From Uloborus plumipes (Eukaryota; Arthropoda; Arachnida; Araneae; Uloboridae), in the NCBI GenBank assembly GCA_038373865.1, contig JAXGGA010001161.1, positions 102,455 to 166,454 on the forward strand: DNA of 64,000 nucleotides. The letters run 5' to 3'. The notes under the pieces are model-generated. The model was not told where the DNA came from. It did not search any database and worked only from the letters and a program-made list of their open reading frames with translations. Positions within the stretch are counted from its first letter, which is position 1, and each line of letters begins with the position of its first letter. The position numbers and the translations under genes are program-made. Of the stretch, positions 1-11,753 are shown piece by piece.

Positions 1-125
1 TTTTTTCTGGTAACCCTACTCCACAATGAAAATTTGAAAGTAAAAGTTAAGGAATTGGATCCAAAGTGGTGAAACTTAATCTTGATGCGTCGGCCTGTCT
101 ATATAGCGGCTCTACTACGACTGGA
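1..125. repeat. Fragment of a dispersed repeat, inverted copy at 54470-54590
   Basis: The sequence around GGATCCAAAGTGGTGAAACT followed by GATGCGTCGGCCTGTCTATA recurs in reverse complement near 54480-54580, and a shorter piece recurs near 54665-54715. The left edge is cut by the window start. No coding potential is visible and the family is not recognised. Confidence 0.6.
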
Positions 126-497
126 AGCTTTAAATCCGACTGAAATTGTTGGAGATAAACCTTGCAATATTAAAGCAGAAGAAATGAAACGAATGAGATT
201 AACTGACAATCAACATATTAGGCCAGTTCAAAAATTTGCTTAGGTGACTTTTTAAAAAAGGCTAATAAGGGCTGTAGGAAATGCATTGGTAGTTCTTCAA
301 ATTGAACATTACGCTTGATGGCGTTTGACTCAAGTTGATAAATTAACAAAATTGGAAACGAAATATTCTCATGAATAAAAAATAAAGTGTTAGTGAATAG
401 CATTTCTAACGGCGTTTGTTATTTTCTCGGTGAATTATGCTTAACGGCGTTTGTCTTCACGCAATTCTAAATAAATTTTAAAACGAAAAAACTTTGA

Positions 498-817
498 AAT
501 AAAATATAAAAAAAACTTTTTAAATTTAAAGACTATTTCTGTCTGCTCATTCGCACTAAAAAGTACGAAATAAACGGTGAAAATGCGCTTTGGGTCCCTG
601 CTTGGCGCATTTTCAAAAAGTCGCCAATTTTTGCGTAATGTCTCTCGGAGCTTTCAATTCGCGAGACAACAAGGAAAAACGCGCCAGATGGTGACTTTTT
701 GAAAATGCGCCAAGCAGGGACCCAAAGCGCATTTTCACCATTTATTTCGTACTTTTTAGTGCGAATGAGCAGACAGAAATAGTCTTTAAATTTAAAAAGT
801 TTTTTTTATATTTTATT
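498..817. mobile_element. Foldback element with 125-bp arms
   Basis: Bases 498-622 and 693-817 are reverse complements with almost no mismatch (a C/T difference in AAACGG/AAATGG is one), separated by a 70-bp spacer. The arms keep exact register (coordinates sum to 1315), so no indels have accumulated. The element is non-coding and lies upstream of the acidic-tail exon, probably in its intron. A related motif (GCTTTGGGACCCTGCTTGGC) recurs near 20157 inside a Helitron. Confidence 0.8.
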
Positions 818-1090
818 CTATTTGTTGACTCAAAATTTTTGTGTCGCACAAAAATCGCACATTTTGTGTTTTAATTCCAGTAGCTTTTTAAAAAACTTCT
901 TGTATTTTCATTATATCTTCTGGTTGTTCCAGTAAAAATTCCGATTTTTTATCAGAAATCTTTTTTTTAACCTCAAGAGGTTGGCAGGTATGCACTAGCA
1001 GTCTAAAGCAAATACTCTAGAAATTTTATTTTTGCATATTTACTTTTGTTTTGTAAATAGGTTTTTATTTGTTCTCATTTATTTTTTCAG

Positions 1091-1212
1091 AAAGGAAACC
1101 CAAACCTAACAAACAAGCTGCAAAGAAAATGAAGTTTGATCCTAAAGTTGTTGAGGAAGATGATGATGATGACGACGACGATGAGGATGATGATGACGAC
1201 GATGACGAATAA
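1091..1212 (+). CDS. Terminal coding exon of a protein with a long acidic tail
   Basis: A pyrimidine-rich acceptor (ATTTTTTCAG) ends at 1090. The exon opens with two bases completing a codon and then reads RKPKPNKQAAKKMKFDPKVV followed by 19 consecutive acidic residues (two E, eight D, E, seven D, E) and TAA at 1210-1212. A basic stretch followed by an Asp/Glu tail is common in chromatin and nucleolar proteins such as HMGB-type proteins and histone chaperones, but this exon alone cannot identify the gene. Upstream exons must lie to the left, perhaps beyond the window. The antisense poly-Ser ORF over this stretch is a shadow. Confidence 0.7.
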
Positions 1213-1274
1213 CTTTTAGTTTGATTATTTTTACTATTCATTGTTAAATCCATCATATGGACATTCTTTTTTTA

Positions 1275-1280
1275 AATAAA
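1275..1280 (+). promoter_or_regulatory. Polyadenylation signal of the acidic-tail gene
   Basis: AATAAA lies 63 bases past the TAA at 1212 and is followed by a T-rich stretch. The spacing fits a short 3' UTR of the upstream exon. Confidence 0.6.
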
Positions 1281-1913
1281 GTTTTTATGTAGTGCCAGTA
1301 GGCATACATTCCTTTGTTAAACATGTGTTCTTGTTTATTTGGCATTTGATACTCTGTACACAAGCCTGCGTTTAATTTGTTCTCAACTTATGCATTAATT
1401 TTTGTTTCAAAGCTTAGTGTAATTCAAGAAAGAAAACATTCACTGGTTCAAACATGCACTGGTGTTTGCAATTAGGAGAACACAGGCAAGGTTGCCATTT
1501 TTTTACTGCATTTGGTTGGATGGTCATGAAATTTTCATGACTAATTTAGTAGTGCAGTCTGCGTAGCAGCAGACCTAGATAAATTTTAGAACTCTGCGAA
1601 TAGATTGCATTTCTTAAAATTTTCTACAAAGAAAACGCTGTACTTCTCCACTCTTATATCGCTGTCAACAGCAGAAATCAAAAATATGTATGAGTACCAT
1701 ACCAATATAAAATCAGCAAGTTTTTTCAGGATTATTAGCTGGTTTCCTCAAAATTAGGGACCAGAATATGTCCTTTTGTCTCAAACATCACAATTTTCCG
1801 CAACATTTGAAAACCTTCTGCGAACGGCGTTCGCGTGTTTGTCTATATTATCTGGGTCTGCGTAGTAGTGGTGCTGTATTTGAGTTTCGATTTTTTTTTT
1901 TTTTTTTAAGATT
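1281..1913. other. No gene or repeat recognised
   Basis: AT-rich sequence after the polyadenylation signal. No splice-flanked coding segment, RNA gene or terminal repeat was found. Confidence 0.5.
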
Positions 1914-2314
1914 CAGGGTTGCCACAGGCTACTTAAATGCTGCTTTTTCTGGCTCTAGGCGACTTTGGAGACTTTTTTTGGGGTCAAACAGGCTAAAAAG
2001 CAAGTTATTTTTGCTGGAGCTACTTTTTTGGAGACTTCTTTTTTTCAAAGCAAGTTTTCATTCGAAAATCTTGATTTTTTTTCGCCCTATTTGATTTTAT
2101 TTATTAATTTGAAACCCATTATTTTTTATTCTTATTTCTTTGTCACCTAAAAAAACATTCCTTTGCCTTTTATTATGGACAAATCCACTATTTTTTTAAA
2201 TCAAGGAGGGGCTTAGATTTTTGAATAACCTCTATGCTACTTTAGCTATCGAGTAAAAAGTGATTTGCTTAATAGCCATAGCTACTGAGGAAGTTGGGTG
2301 GATCTATTTATTTG

Positions 2315-2580
2315 ATATATCGCACGCCTAGAAGATTACTGTCACAACTCAAAAAGTCGAAACTCTGAATGTTCAGCGATGTACCCAGAGCCATGATTTA
2401 AAAGTCAAAAAGAAACGTTTATTTTAAAAGCATTATAAAAGCAAATGAGCCGAAATGATCTAACCTAATGTATGATAGACTGCACCATTACTAATTGCTT
2501 TAATACATCAATTTCTTTTCCATGTCTTAAATTTTTCTGTTTTTGAGTTGTGACAGTATTCTTCTAGGCGTGCGATATAT
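2315..2580. mobile_element. 266-bp MITE with 41-bp terminal inverted repeats
   Basis: Bases 2315-2355 and 2540-2580 are reverse complements with one mismatch (core CGCACGCCTAGAAGA). The outer bases are ATAT, so a TA target duplication typical of Tc1/mariner-type MITEs is possible but cannot be separated from the repeat itself. No ORF. Confidence 0.75.
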
Positions 2581-4169
2581 TGGGGGAAAATCGTCTCAAA
2601 GTTTAGTAGATTGAAGAGAAACTGACTTATTTAACTTTCCTTTAACTGAATTTTAATAATAAACAGCGGATTAAGTAAAAATTTATTTTTAGGAACACAG
2701 ACATCAAGCACAAGCTTCGCCCCCAAAATCTACACTAGAGATTTCAATAACTGTGCACATCTTGTAATTTCAATTATTTTAGAATTTGACAGCTATTTTA
2801 ACATCGGCTAACTGAAGCATACTATATCCATAGTTCTTTTTTTTTCAACCTTGACTTTTATTTTTTATTGATTATAATTACTTTTTGGTGGGAAGTGTAC
2901 TAAATATTTAGCAAATGAGTTTTTAATTTAAATTTTTTTACTTGCAATAAGTTTTTTCACTTAAAACCTTAATCAACTTCTTTTTTATTTCATTAATTTT
3001 TTAAGGGATAGTTTTTGCATAAGCTTCCATTTGAACAGTTGGAATGTGTGAAAGTTGAAGAACTCATTGATTAAAATTTTTAGAATTAATGATTAAATAG
3101 GGGAAATTATACAAAATAATATAAATTAAACAAGGGTATAAGAGGTGTATTGTTTAAAGTTTTTCTTTATTTTAAAGAGCTCATTTATGTGCAATTTTCA
3201 AGTTTGTGTGATCTACTTGCAATAAATGAGAATCCTTTTGCATAATTTTTGGGAGTTTTTTTTTAGTATATATCAAAGCTTTGTAAAAAGACAATTACAT
3301 AAAATTTATTCTCATTTTTACTAAAACTTTCATTTAAAAATTTAAAAAAAACTCCGCAATTATTTTAAGCATGATTATTCACTTGCCACAAAAAGTACTG
3401 AATCGCTGATTTTATTTCAATGTTGTCAAGTTTTGTAATATTAGTATTATATTTCTGATTTTTTGAAAGGAACAAAGTACTAGTTAACATTATGATTAAG
3501 AGCTCTATTTCTCCACTTCAGACTTCCATCACAAGTCCTCCCTCACACCATGTCATGTTGCAGGACCAATATGTGGAGTTAGGGCCGTATTGAAGGGGTG
3601 GGTTTTTAGGGTTCAAACCCCTTCCGAAATTTTTCAAAACTATGAAAAGTCTTTTTATTGTTTTTCACTGACAAAATTAATATTGCTGTTTTGTTTCAAT
3701 TTTCTTTTTTACTTTGAAACTGCAATTAAAAAATGAAATTATCATTATTGAATAATTGTACAAAAAAAGTGCTTTTCTGCAGTAAGCATTTTTATTGTAG
3801 TTATTGCAAACATACCTTAACAGTACGTCTTTCCCTGCAAATTTTTAACACCACTAAAAGAACTCCAAAATTTTTCAGATTTGTAAATACTAAACTCTAT
3901 TTTTAAGACTTATAAGTGTTCCCCGTGAAATAGAAATTTTAAAAGTACTCCTTCGAATGCGCGTGTATGAGTAAGACCAGATTTTTTTCTTCATTGAAAA
4001 TATGAGTCCATTTTTTCCCCATTTTTCATGTTTCTTTTTTAATAAGTTTTGGCAAAAGTTTTTTTTTTCTTTGTTATTGCACATTTAGTTTAAATTCCTC
4101 AGCAGAACAGATGAGGATTTGTTACAAATTTTAAATTTTCAGCTATACTATTTATTTCTTACTTCATTT

Positions 4170-4480
4170 ATCTGATCATAAATTAAAAACCGAGTATCTT
4201 TCTATCTTTCTTTCTATCTATGTCACTCTTCTTTCTCCTGAACGCCAATGAGCTGAAAGTCGAACCAGGTACCGATAGATAGGTAATTTTTCAGGCTTCA
4301 TTAGTTTCAATTGATATAATTATACGATTTTAATTAGCGAAGATATCAATTAATAAGTAGTCAAGTTTAAAGCGATTAAGCCTAATAAATAATTAAATAT
4401 GAAATCCATTCTTGCAAACCGTCGTTGCTATGAAACAGTGATAACAATGATAATGAGAATTTTGAATGAAGGCTTAACTA
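4170..4480 (+). repeat. Helitron-related fragment
   Basis: The stretch with CTTCTTTCTCCTGAACGCCA and GAACCAGGTACCGATAGATA matches the 5' part of the Helitron at 10602-11997 closely until about 4400. The following segment (TATGAAATCCATT, TTGCTATGAAACAGT) recurs in reverse complement near 54300-54340. Both true ends appear to be lost. Confidence 0.6.
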
Positions 4481-4673
4481 AATCAAACACGAAACTCATA
4501 AGCGGGCCACTTACGTAGAATTTTTATCGCTAGCTACTTGTAATATTTTTCAATTTTGGAGACTACTTTTTTTGGCAACTTTTTTGATTTTGGGACTACA
4601 TTTTTGCAACTTTTTTATACGTTTTTGGCTACTTTTGCTACTTTTTTAATGAATTTTTCCTGTGGCAACCCTG

Positions 4674-6755
4674 AGATTGTGTAATTAAGATAGAATCCTG
4701 CTGATTCTTAGATGTTCTCTGAACTCTTGTTTACTCCGGATTTTTTTTTTTTTTGAATTGAATTGAATGGTACCTTTTTCGGGGACATTTTGTTAGGCAA
4801 TTAAGATTTTTTGAGTATAATCATGTTATCAAATATTTAATTACAAATTATAAAAACAAATATATAATTTAATATAAAACTCATTATGTGCAGAACATAT
4901 TAATACCAGAAATTTGAATAATTTGGACAAAGCGTGTATTAGGGGTGATCATTACATCACTTTGTAATTAGATTAAAGATTCTTTGAGAACAGGATCTGT
5001 TTTATTTATATCAGTTTAAAATGGGTGGGCTACCCAGGATTTTCATGTCTAATGAGTCATTAAGTCTCCACTTCATATCCTTCCTGTATAACTTGCTTGC
5101 ACCTATTAGTTCTCCGATTCTCTTGACGCAAAAATCTATGCACAGAACCCCTCTGTGCATGTGTGGAGTGCGCGGAGGCTGCTCTTTGTGCAGGAAAAGA
5201 GGTTTTGTTTTGGTTGACGATTCAGTTAATCCGTGACGGGATGGCTTGTGTGCGCGTTATTACTTTCGTCTTATAGCTTTAGAGCTTATAGTCTTTTTTT
5301 TAAGGAATTTAATATTTCTTGTACTTTGTGATTCAAAATTAGTCATCTTTGTTATTCACGTCAAAAGTGATTCCATTTGGAAATGTTGATAGTTGTTAGC
5401 GTTAACTTTCGTGATGTCCATAGCTTGGAAAATTTGGGTATGAATGAATTTAAAATTTAAATCTGAAGAGATAATGTTTTTGTTGAAGGCTCAATCAAAT
5501 AAGGCCTTGTAAAAATCAAAATTGCTCTTTCATTTAAAATATAAAGTTCAGTGTTCAGGTATGATAAACTTAAGAAGAAAACTATTTAAACAAAAGTTAA
5601 ATTGTTTTCATGAACAGAAGTCCTTTAGCATCTGAAGTATTTTGTTTCATGTTATCTTAAGAGACCATAAAAGGTGATTAGATGCCATGTGTTTTTAGCA
5701 TGGGTCATCAACTACACCATGTTGACTATAACTATAGCTGAGTTTCAAACATTTTTAGTAGTGGCTAAAAGTTATTGCCATTGAGACTTGACCTTTTTTT
5801 TTGAAAAATTAACTTTGAGACCGTTTAGCTACTAATGCAAAGAGGAAAACAGACCCTTCTAAAAGTGTTTTTTTGCCAAAGCTTTTTTCCTGATATTTAC
5901 TGTAATAGACATATTACAAAATATTTTGTTAAAAAATGCACTTTTTACACTACTTTTCATGTTGAGACAAACCTAAAATCTTCCTCTAAAGTCGGTACTG
6001 CTTAATCTTTAAAACTTTTTTAATCGAACAAATTTATCTGCCTATTTCGATTATTTCCAAATTTCGTTGTTAGTTAGCTTCCGCTTCTGTAAAACTCGGG
6101 GCCTTGCTCCACATCTGCGTGATACGCGACCGAAACGGGAGGCAGAAATCGATGTAGCACTAGTTTTTAGACTTCATTATTTGTTTATGAAAATTTTAAA
6201 AACTTAAATAGGTTTGAAAGATTGATATGGATGTGAGAGATAGCAATAGATCGTAAAATCAGGGAGTCCAACAGAGCTAGTAAACTTAGGCAACTGTTAG
6301 AGAAGGATGTGGATTGTACTGAGTTAAAGATTCCGTTTCTTTATTTCCATTTCCTATTCAAAGTTTGGGTTTTTTGTCAGTTATATTTATTTATTATTCT
6401 TTACAGTTCTTTAAAATTTTTGCTCTACACACTATTTTTAGCACTATTTGTTACAGCATAATGGGAATAACTTGCACAGAATTAATATCTGTAAAAGCTG
6501 GTCAATTGAATAAACTCAAGCTTTGCCTATCTTTGAAACTGAAAATTTTGAAAACCCTGCTATTTAAAGCGACTTTTAGCTTATGAATGTTGTATAAATT
6601 GGATAACACTCTAGTACTCGTATTTCTTTTTTTTTGTGGAAGTACTTAAAGGTTGTAAAAGTTTTCTCTTTTGATAAATATGCATAATTTAGAAAGAAAT
6701 CAATATACTAGTGTTTCTTGTCATATGTAGCGCTACTCCTGTACAATGCGACGTA
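4674..6755. other. No gene recognised; one GC-rich patch
   Basis: Mostly AT-rich with T runs. A short GC-richer patch near 6075-6155 contains several CpG but no ORF or structured motif that I can name. The reading frames at 5021-5236 and 6365-6586 have no family signature and no splice context. Confidence 0.45.
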
Positions 6756-7266
6756 GCGTCGTAGAGTAAATGCAGTAATAGGATCATAAATAAACAACTC
6801 TGAAACAATAATATTGCACACAACAATGAATCAACCGAATTTTAATGAAGCCTATATCGTATCCACGTCTCCACGTGCAGCGCTCGCTTTGCGTTGAAGA
6901 AGGGGGAAAAAAAACGGAATGCTGGGTGTAAAACTCCGCGCATGCGCCTCTCTCCTATTGTGCACGCTAATGATCTTGCGGCGACAATGAGATTCAAGAA
7001 CATTCTTTTCAATCATGACGGTGACAAGATTTATGCAATCTTGATATTGCAAGACGAAATCAATATTGATATGTCAAGATGTATGCAAGATTACATAAAG
7101 ATTGTCATAACAATCTTTCTGCAATCTTGATATTGCAAGACAAATTCAATATTGATATGTCAGGATGTATGTAAGATTACATAAAGATTATTATAACAAT
7201 CTATGCAAGGTTAAATACGCAATCTTGACGCTGTCAATACGATCTCAAGATCCGTCAAGATTTTTG
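6756..7266. repeat. First copy of a 511-bp direct repeat
   Basis: Matches 8762-9272 at a constant offset of 2006 over the whole length, with a few substitutions and compensating small indels near 6900 and 7200. The right half is built from short motifs such as CAATCTTGATATTGCAAG and TCAAGATGTATGCAAGATTA. ORFs on both strands here are duplicated along with the repeat and look like by-products. Confidence 0.85.
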
Positions 7267-8761
7267 TCTCAAGATGAAAAGAAGTATGAAAAAGGCATCT
7301 TTTAACAAAATAAATTTTGTAAAATGTCTATCACATTAAATATCCGGAAAAAAGTTAGTTTTTGCAAAAGAACACTTTCAAAAGGATCTGTTAAATTCTC
7401 CTAAAGAACTCCTTTAATCGTTTCAATTTTTTAGGAACACAAAAAAATTTGAGTACCTTTTTAGGAATTAGGAGATGCAAATTTTTTAAGAAATTTTAGG
7501 GGGAATGCGAGCCCTGCATATATTTAAGAGCAAGAATCTGAGAGAGTGTCACGCCTGTGATTCATGACATTTTAGATTTTCACCAAAAAAAATTACCAAA
7601 TGTTTATCTTATTGAACGACCAAATCCAGAATGTTTTGTTCTAAAGTTCAGTTGTTCCTTTTTTATGGGTCCCTAAAGTTTAAGGTGCGGCATCAAAAAT
7701 TAAGCGGATTTTTACGACAAAGAAATTGCTGTGAGCCAAAAATCATACCACGAAGAGTTGAACTCCAATTTTCTTTTTATATATGACTCAGCATTCGAAA
7801 CTTCTTGCCTCAAGATTAACGTGTCAAAAAAGCTATCTTGTCTCAAGATTGTTATGTTACTGATTTTCGATTGTCAGAGTCATGCAAGATGATATTGCTT
7901 TTGTAATCTTGAATAAAGATTGTTATAACAAGAAAATATCAAGATCTTGGCATTTTCCTGTCATGACAATATGTATGCAAGGTGTTTTATTTATTTATTT
8001 GTTATTTTCACTTCAAATTTAAACTACATTTCATTCTAAACTATTTCTGTTTTCTTCAATATTGATTGTTTTTCTAGCTGAAGAATTTTTTTACGGCTGA
8101 CTGGGCTGACGCATGATCGGAAATTCACATGAAGATATTTTTGTTTATTCCAATTGCAATTTAATTGTATTTAATGAAAATGTCTACATTAACTTCAGAT
8201 TAAACTTTACATCTTAAATCTGATGTTTCATTTTAGCTTCTAGACTTCAAAAAGGTGTTCAGCACTTAATTAATTTTACTTAATTTATTTTAATTGAATT
8301 TTTTTTAATTGAATTTTTTTGCAATCAATATTATTTTCTTCTTCTTCTTTCTTCTTATTATTTATGCTCAATAGAAGTGGGTTTGATAAAAATACGGTGC
8401 AATATTTGATTTATTTTTAAATTTACGATTCTTTTAGTACTACAAACACATAAAATGCCTAGTTAGGATTAATTGAGGAGCATTAAATTGTACCGAGATA
8501 ATCAACAAAAATATCAAATTACATTCCAGATAGATGTCAGCTTTAAAAATACTGTTTAGACAAAAAATCAATTTATCTTAAAGAATAACATAAATAGTTA
8601 ATGAATAAAATTTAGCTTACTCATCGTGAGCTTGATGAGTGATTATGATAAAATTTTTGCATGTAATCCCTTGTTGTCAGCCACGTTTAGGAACGAAACT
8701 CTTTATTGTCACCCATTTCTGCAATTGACAGCTAATCGGTCGCGATATGGACTATAGCACT
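7267..8761. other. Spacer between the 511-bp repeats
   Basis: Carries further CAAGATT-type motifs near 7810-7985, then AT-rich sequence. No gag/pol-like ORF is visible, which argues against an LTR retrotransposon interior. Confidence 0.5.
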
Positions 8762-9272
8762 GCGTCGTAGAGTAAATGCAGTAATAGGATCATAAATAAA
8801 CAACTCTGAAACAATAATATTGCACACAACAATGAATCAACCGAATTTTAATGAAGCCTATATCGTATCCACGTCTCCACGTGCAGCGCTCGCTTTGCGT
8901 TGAAGAAGGGAAAAAAACCGGAATGCTGGGTGTAAAACTCCGCGCATGCGCCTCTCTCCTATTGTGCACGCTAATGATCTTGCGGCGACAATAAGATTCA
9001 AGAACATTCTTTTCAATCATGACGGTGACAAGATTTATGCAATCTTGATATTGCAAGACGAAATCAATATTGATATGTCAAGATGTATGCAAGATTACAT
9101 AAAGATTGTCATAACAATCTTTCTGCAATCTTGATATTGCAAGACGAATTCAATATTGATATGTCAGGATGTATGTAAGATTACATAAAAATTGTTATAA
9201 CAATCTTTATGCAAGGTTAAAGACGCAATCTTGACGCTGTCAATACGATCTCAAGATCCGTCAAGATTTTTG
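8762..9272. repeat. Second copy of the 511-bp direct repeat
   Basis: Same unit as 6756-7266. It begins at GCGTCGTAGAG and ends at CCGTCAAGATTTTTG; the two flanks differ immediately outside. It abuts the decayed ribozyme element on the right. Confidence 0.85.
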
Positions 9273-9284
9273 CAAGAAGTTTTG

Positions 9285-9540
9285 CTTGTAGGGACGGTAC
9301 AACTAGTGAATTTAAGGCAACGAAGCAGTAAGTTGCCTCCTTTAAGCCAGGGCTAGGCAGAACAACGTGCAATTTACCGGCAGCTTAGTTATGTCATCCA
9401 GAGACTGCTGTTTTGTCCTAAGTTGGACTCATCAGTCTGGCACAGACAATAATCTAGCTGTAGGCAGAAATCATTTCAATGAAGCAGAAGCAGTAAGTTT
9501 CCGTTCTTAAGCCAGTATTTAAAGCAAGCCTAAATACAAA
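9285..9540 (-). mobile_element. Decayed Penelope/retrozyme-type element with hammerhead
   Basis: Read on the minus strand, this segment matches the tandem unit at 31945-32969 in order: hammerhead, a GCACGTTGTTCTGCCTAGCC block (compare GCATGTTCCTGCCTTAGCCC), an ACTTACTGCTT block, then GTTGTACCGT. A partial second unit follows on its upstream side (near 9475-9530). Sequence identity is low, so this is an older copy or a different subfamily. Confidence 0.6.
9398..9440 (-). ncRNA. Hammerhead ribozyme, probably inactive (G12 to A)
   Basis: Minus strand: stem I CCAGA/TCTGG, core CTGATGA, stem II GTCC/GGAC with loop AACTTA, then AAAA where GAAA is required, stem III A-C/G-T with loop AGCA, and a GTC cleavage triplet between 9403 and 9402. 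All helices are complementary; the only core defect is G12 replaced by A, a position needed for catalysis. Confidence 0.7.
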
Positions 9541-9650
9541 ATAAGTATTCTAGGCATGAAAATCATTCAATATCATTGAATTTAAAGAAGTAACTTGTAA
9601 GTTACGTCGTAACTGCGTATTTTATTTTCGAACTTTGTTTTAGGGATGTA

Positions 9651-9839
9651 GGCCGGGTTTCAAGTGAAACACGGACGATCGCAACTCACCAATGCAATCG
9701 CAAATTCTCAAATTTGGATTCAAGTGAACCGTTACAATCTACGAGATGCGATTCTATCGTAATTCGACTTCCAGTAGCGATTGCAATTGCAATCGCCTCG
9801 AAGCGATTGTAAATGCAATGGTGCACTTGAATTCGGTCC
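9651..9839. mobile_element. Harbinger-like MITE
   Basis: Imperfect terminal repeats GGCCGGGTTTCAAGTG and (reverse) GGACCGAATTCAAGTG are flanked by GTA on both sides, a 3-bp target duplication. The interior is rich in CGATTGCAATTGCAATCG-type palindromes. It is related to the split copy at 43625-50403, sharing the ATTCAAGTG ends and an ACTTCCAGTAGC motif. The big hAT at 9844 inserted at its right edge. Confidence 0.6.
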
Positions 9840-10785
9840 GTAGCAGGGTTGCCAGATTTGAGAACTGTAAATACGGGACAGCCTTATGGGGGTGGGGGCG
9901 GGATTGAGAAATGAAGTCTAAAGGTTGAATTTTTACAACCTTGACTTTAATATAAAAAGTTTCTCACAAATATACTTGAAGAAAAAAAATACACAATGAT
10001 AATATGCATAAAAACTACATTTTTTACCATTGCATAGTCATTTTTCGTATTTTTCTGTTATTAACCCCTTTTTCCTGACATAGGTCCATCATTGCGAATT
10101 TTGCCAGCTTGGCAAAAAGTGAAAATTCAATGTACATTTTCCAAAAAAAAAAAAAAAACAGCAAAAACCAAGACCACTTACATGTAAATACATTAATTTC
10201 CTAAAACCAGGGGGTTGGAGGAAATTGACACCCCGTCATGATTCTCCAAATGACATGCCTATTTTGGCGTAAAAGATACAATAGCCGCTTGTATTGAAGT
10301 TTCAAAAAAGCTAGACGTACCAGTGAGAAAGTTTGAATATGTGCAAAATAATTTAATGAATCAATAACAAAATTTGGATTACAATTAATTATACATAAAA
10401 TTAAACTTAGCTACTTGAACTAACTATAAGCAGATAGCGTAAAATAAATTAAAAAAATACAATATTCAATATCTTTAGGGGGAAAAAACTGTACAGTTTT
10501 TTCAATACTATATTAATATATTAATAATTCTAATACTAATGTCGGAAAATCTTTCTTTTTTTGAAATCATTTTTGCTAACTTGATTTTATTGCTGTAATA
10601 ATCTACTTATATTAAAAAGTGAGTATCTTTCTAACTATCTTTCTAACTATCTTTCTATGTCACGCTTCTTTCTCCTGAACGCCACTGAACTGAAAATCGA
10701 ACCAGGTACCGATAGATAGGTAATTTTTCAGGCTTCATTAGTTTCAATTTATATAATTATACGATTTTAATTAGCGAAGATATGA

Positions 10786-11579
10786 ATTAATAAGTAGTCA
10801 AATTTAAAGCGATTAAGCCTAATAAATGATTAAACTTCCAAGACATTTTTTCTTACCGTTGCCATTTGAATTAAAACGTTAATTAAATTATTGAACTATT
10901 TAAAATTCCAAGATATTTATTTCTTTCCGTTGCGATTTTAAATTAAAACGTTAATTAAGTTGAACTTTTTAAAATGAAAGAGTGTTATTTTTTTCCATTG
11001 TCATTTTGAATTCGTGTTATAACAAAGTTCTAACAATTGTTTTTATTCTAATTATTAATGACATATTTTTTCTCTGGTACCATTTTGAAAATGTGTTTTT
11101 AAATAAAATTGCAATTGCTGTTTTTAGAAGGGACTTTTTTTATCTGCGATCCATAAGTAGTCAAATTTAAAGCGAATGTTTAATTAATAAGTAGTCAAAT
11201 TTAAAGCGATTAAGCCTAATAAATGATTAAACTTCCAAGACATTTTTTCTTACCGTTGCCATTTTGAATTAAAACGTTAATTAAATTATTGAACTATTTA
11301 AAATTCCAAGATATTTATTTCTTTCCGTTGCGATTTTAAATTAAAACGTTAATTAAGTTGAACTTTTTAAAATGAAAGATTGTTATTTTTTTCCATTGTC
11401 ATTTTGAATACGTGTTATAACAAAGTTCTAACAATTGTTTTTATTCTAATTATTAATGACATATTTTTTCTCTGGTACCATTTTGAAAATGTGTTTTTAA
11501 ATAAAATTGCAATTGCTGTTTTTAGAAGGGACTTTTTCTGGCTGCGATCCAAATATTAAAAGAACTTTTTCGTTTAGAA
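10786..11579 (+). repeat. 397-bp tandem duplication inside the Helitron
   Basis: The unit running from TAAGTAGTCAAATTTAAAGC through TTTTTAGAAGGGAC occurs at 10791 and again at 11188 (offset 397) with few differences. A short third start of the unit lies at the junction (about 11153-11176). Confidence 0.8.
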
Positions 11580-11753
11580 TTTTGCAATTAATTTTACAGG
11601 AAGAAAGCGGGTTGGAAATAATTGTTTTTGGAAAGGAATTTTATTTGTTATTTAGGGAGAGTGCTAAGTATGCGCTACTTGACATCGTCTTTATTTTTGA
11701 GGAAGCATGTGCAAATAATTCGATTGATTCTTTGATGCAGGAAAGCTTTTTAG

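Larger units (their letters stand above)
1914..4673. mobile_element. hAT-like inverted ends, 2.76 kb apart
   Basis: CAGGGTTGCCACAGG at 1914 faces its exact reverse complement ending at 4673. The end resembles the CAGGGTTGCCAG ends seen with clear 8-bp duplications elsewhere in this window (19875, 9844). Here only a 5-bp direct repeat, AGATT, borders both ends, so it may be two separate insertions or a rearranged one. The interior has no transposase ORF, only T-rich sequence with repeated GGAGACT/GGCTACTTTT motifs near both ends and a nested MITE at 2315-2580. Confidence 0.45.

Noticed and set aside
1065..1256. Minus-strand poly-serine ORF
   Set aside because: Exact antisense of the Asp/Glu tail exon, which has an acceptor site, stop and polyadenylation signal on the plus strand.
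1914..4673. Confident single hAT insertion
   Set aside because: Ends match, but the flanks show only a 5-bp repeat where 8 is expected; kept at low confidence.
6756..9272. LTR retrotransposon made of the 511-bp repeats
   Set aside because: No TG/CA ends, primer site, polypurine tract or coding interior.
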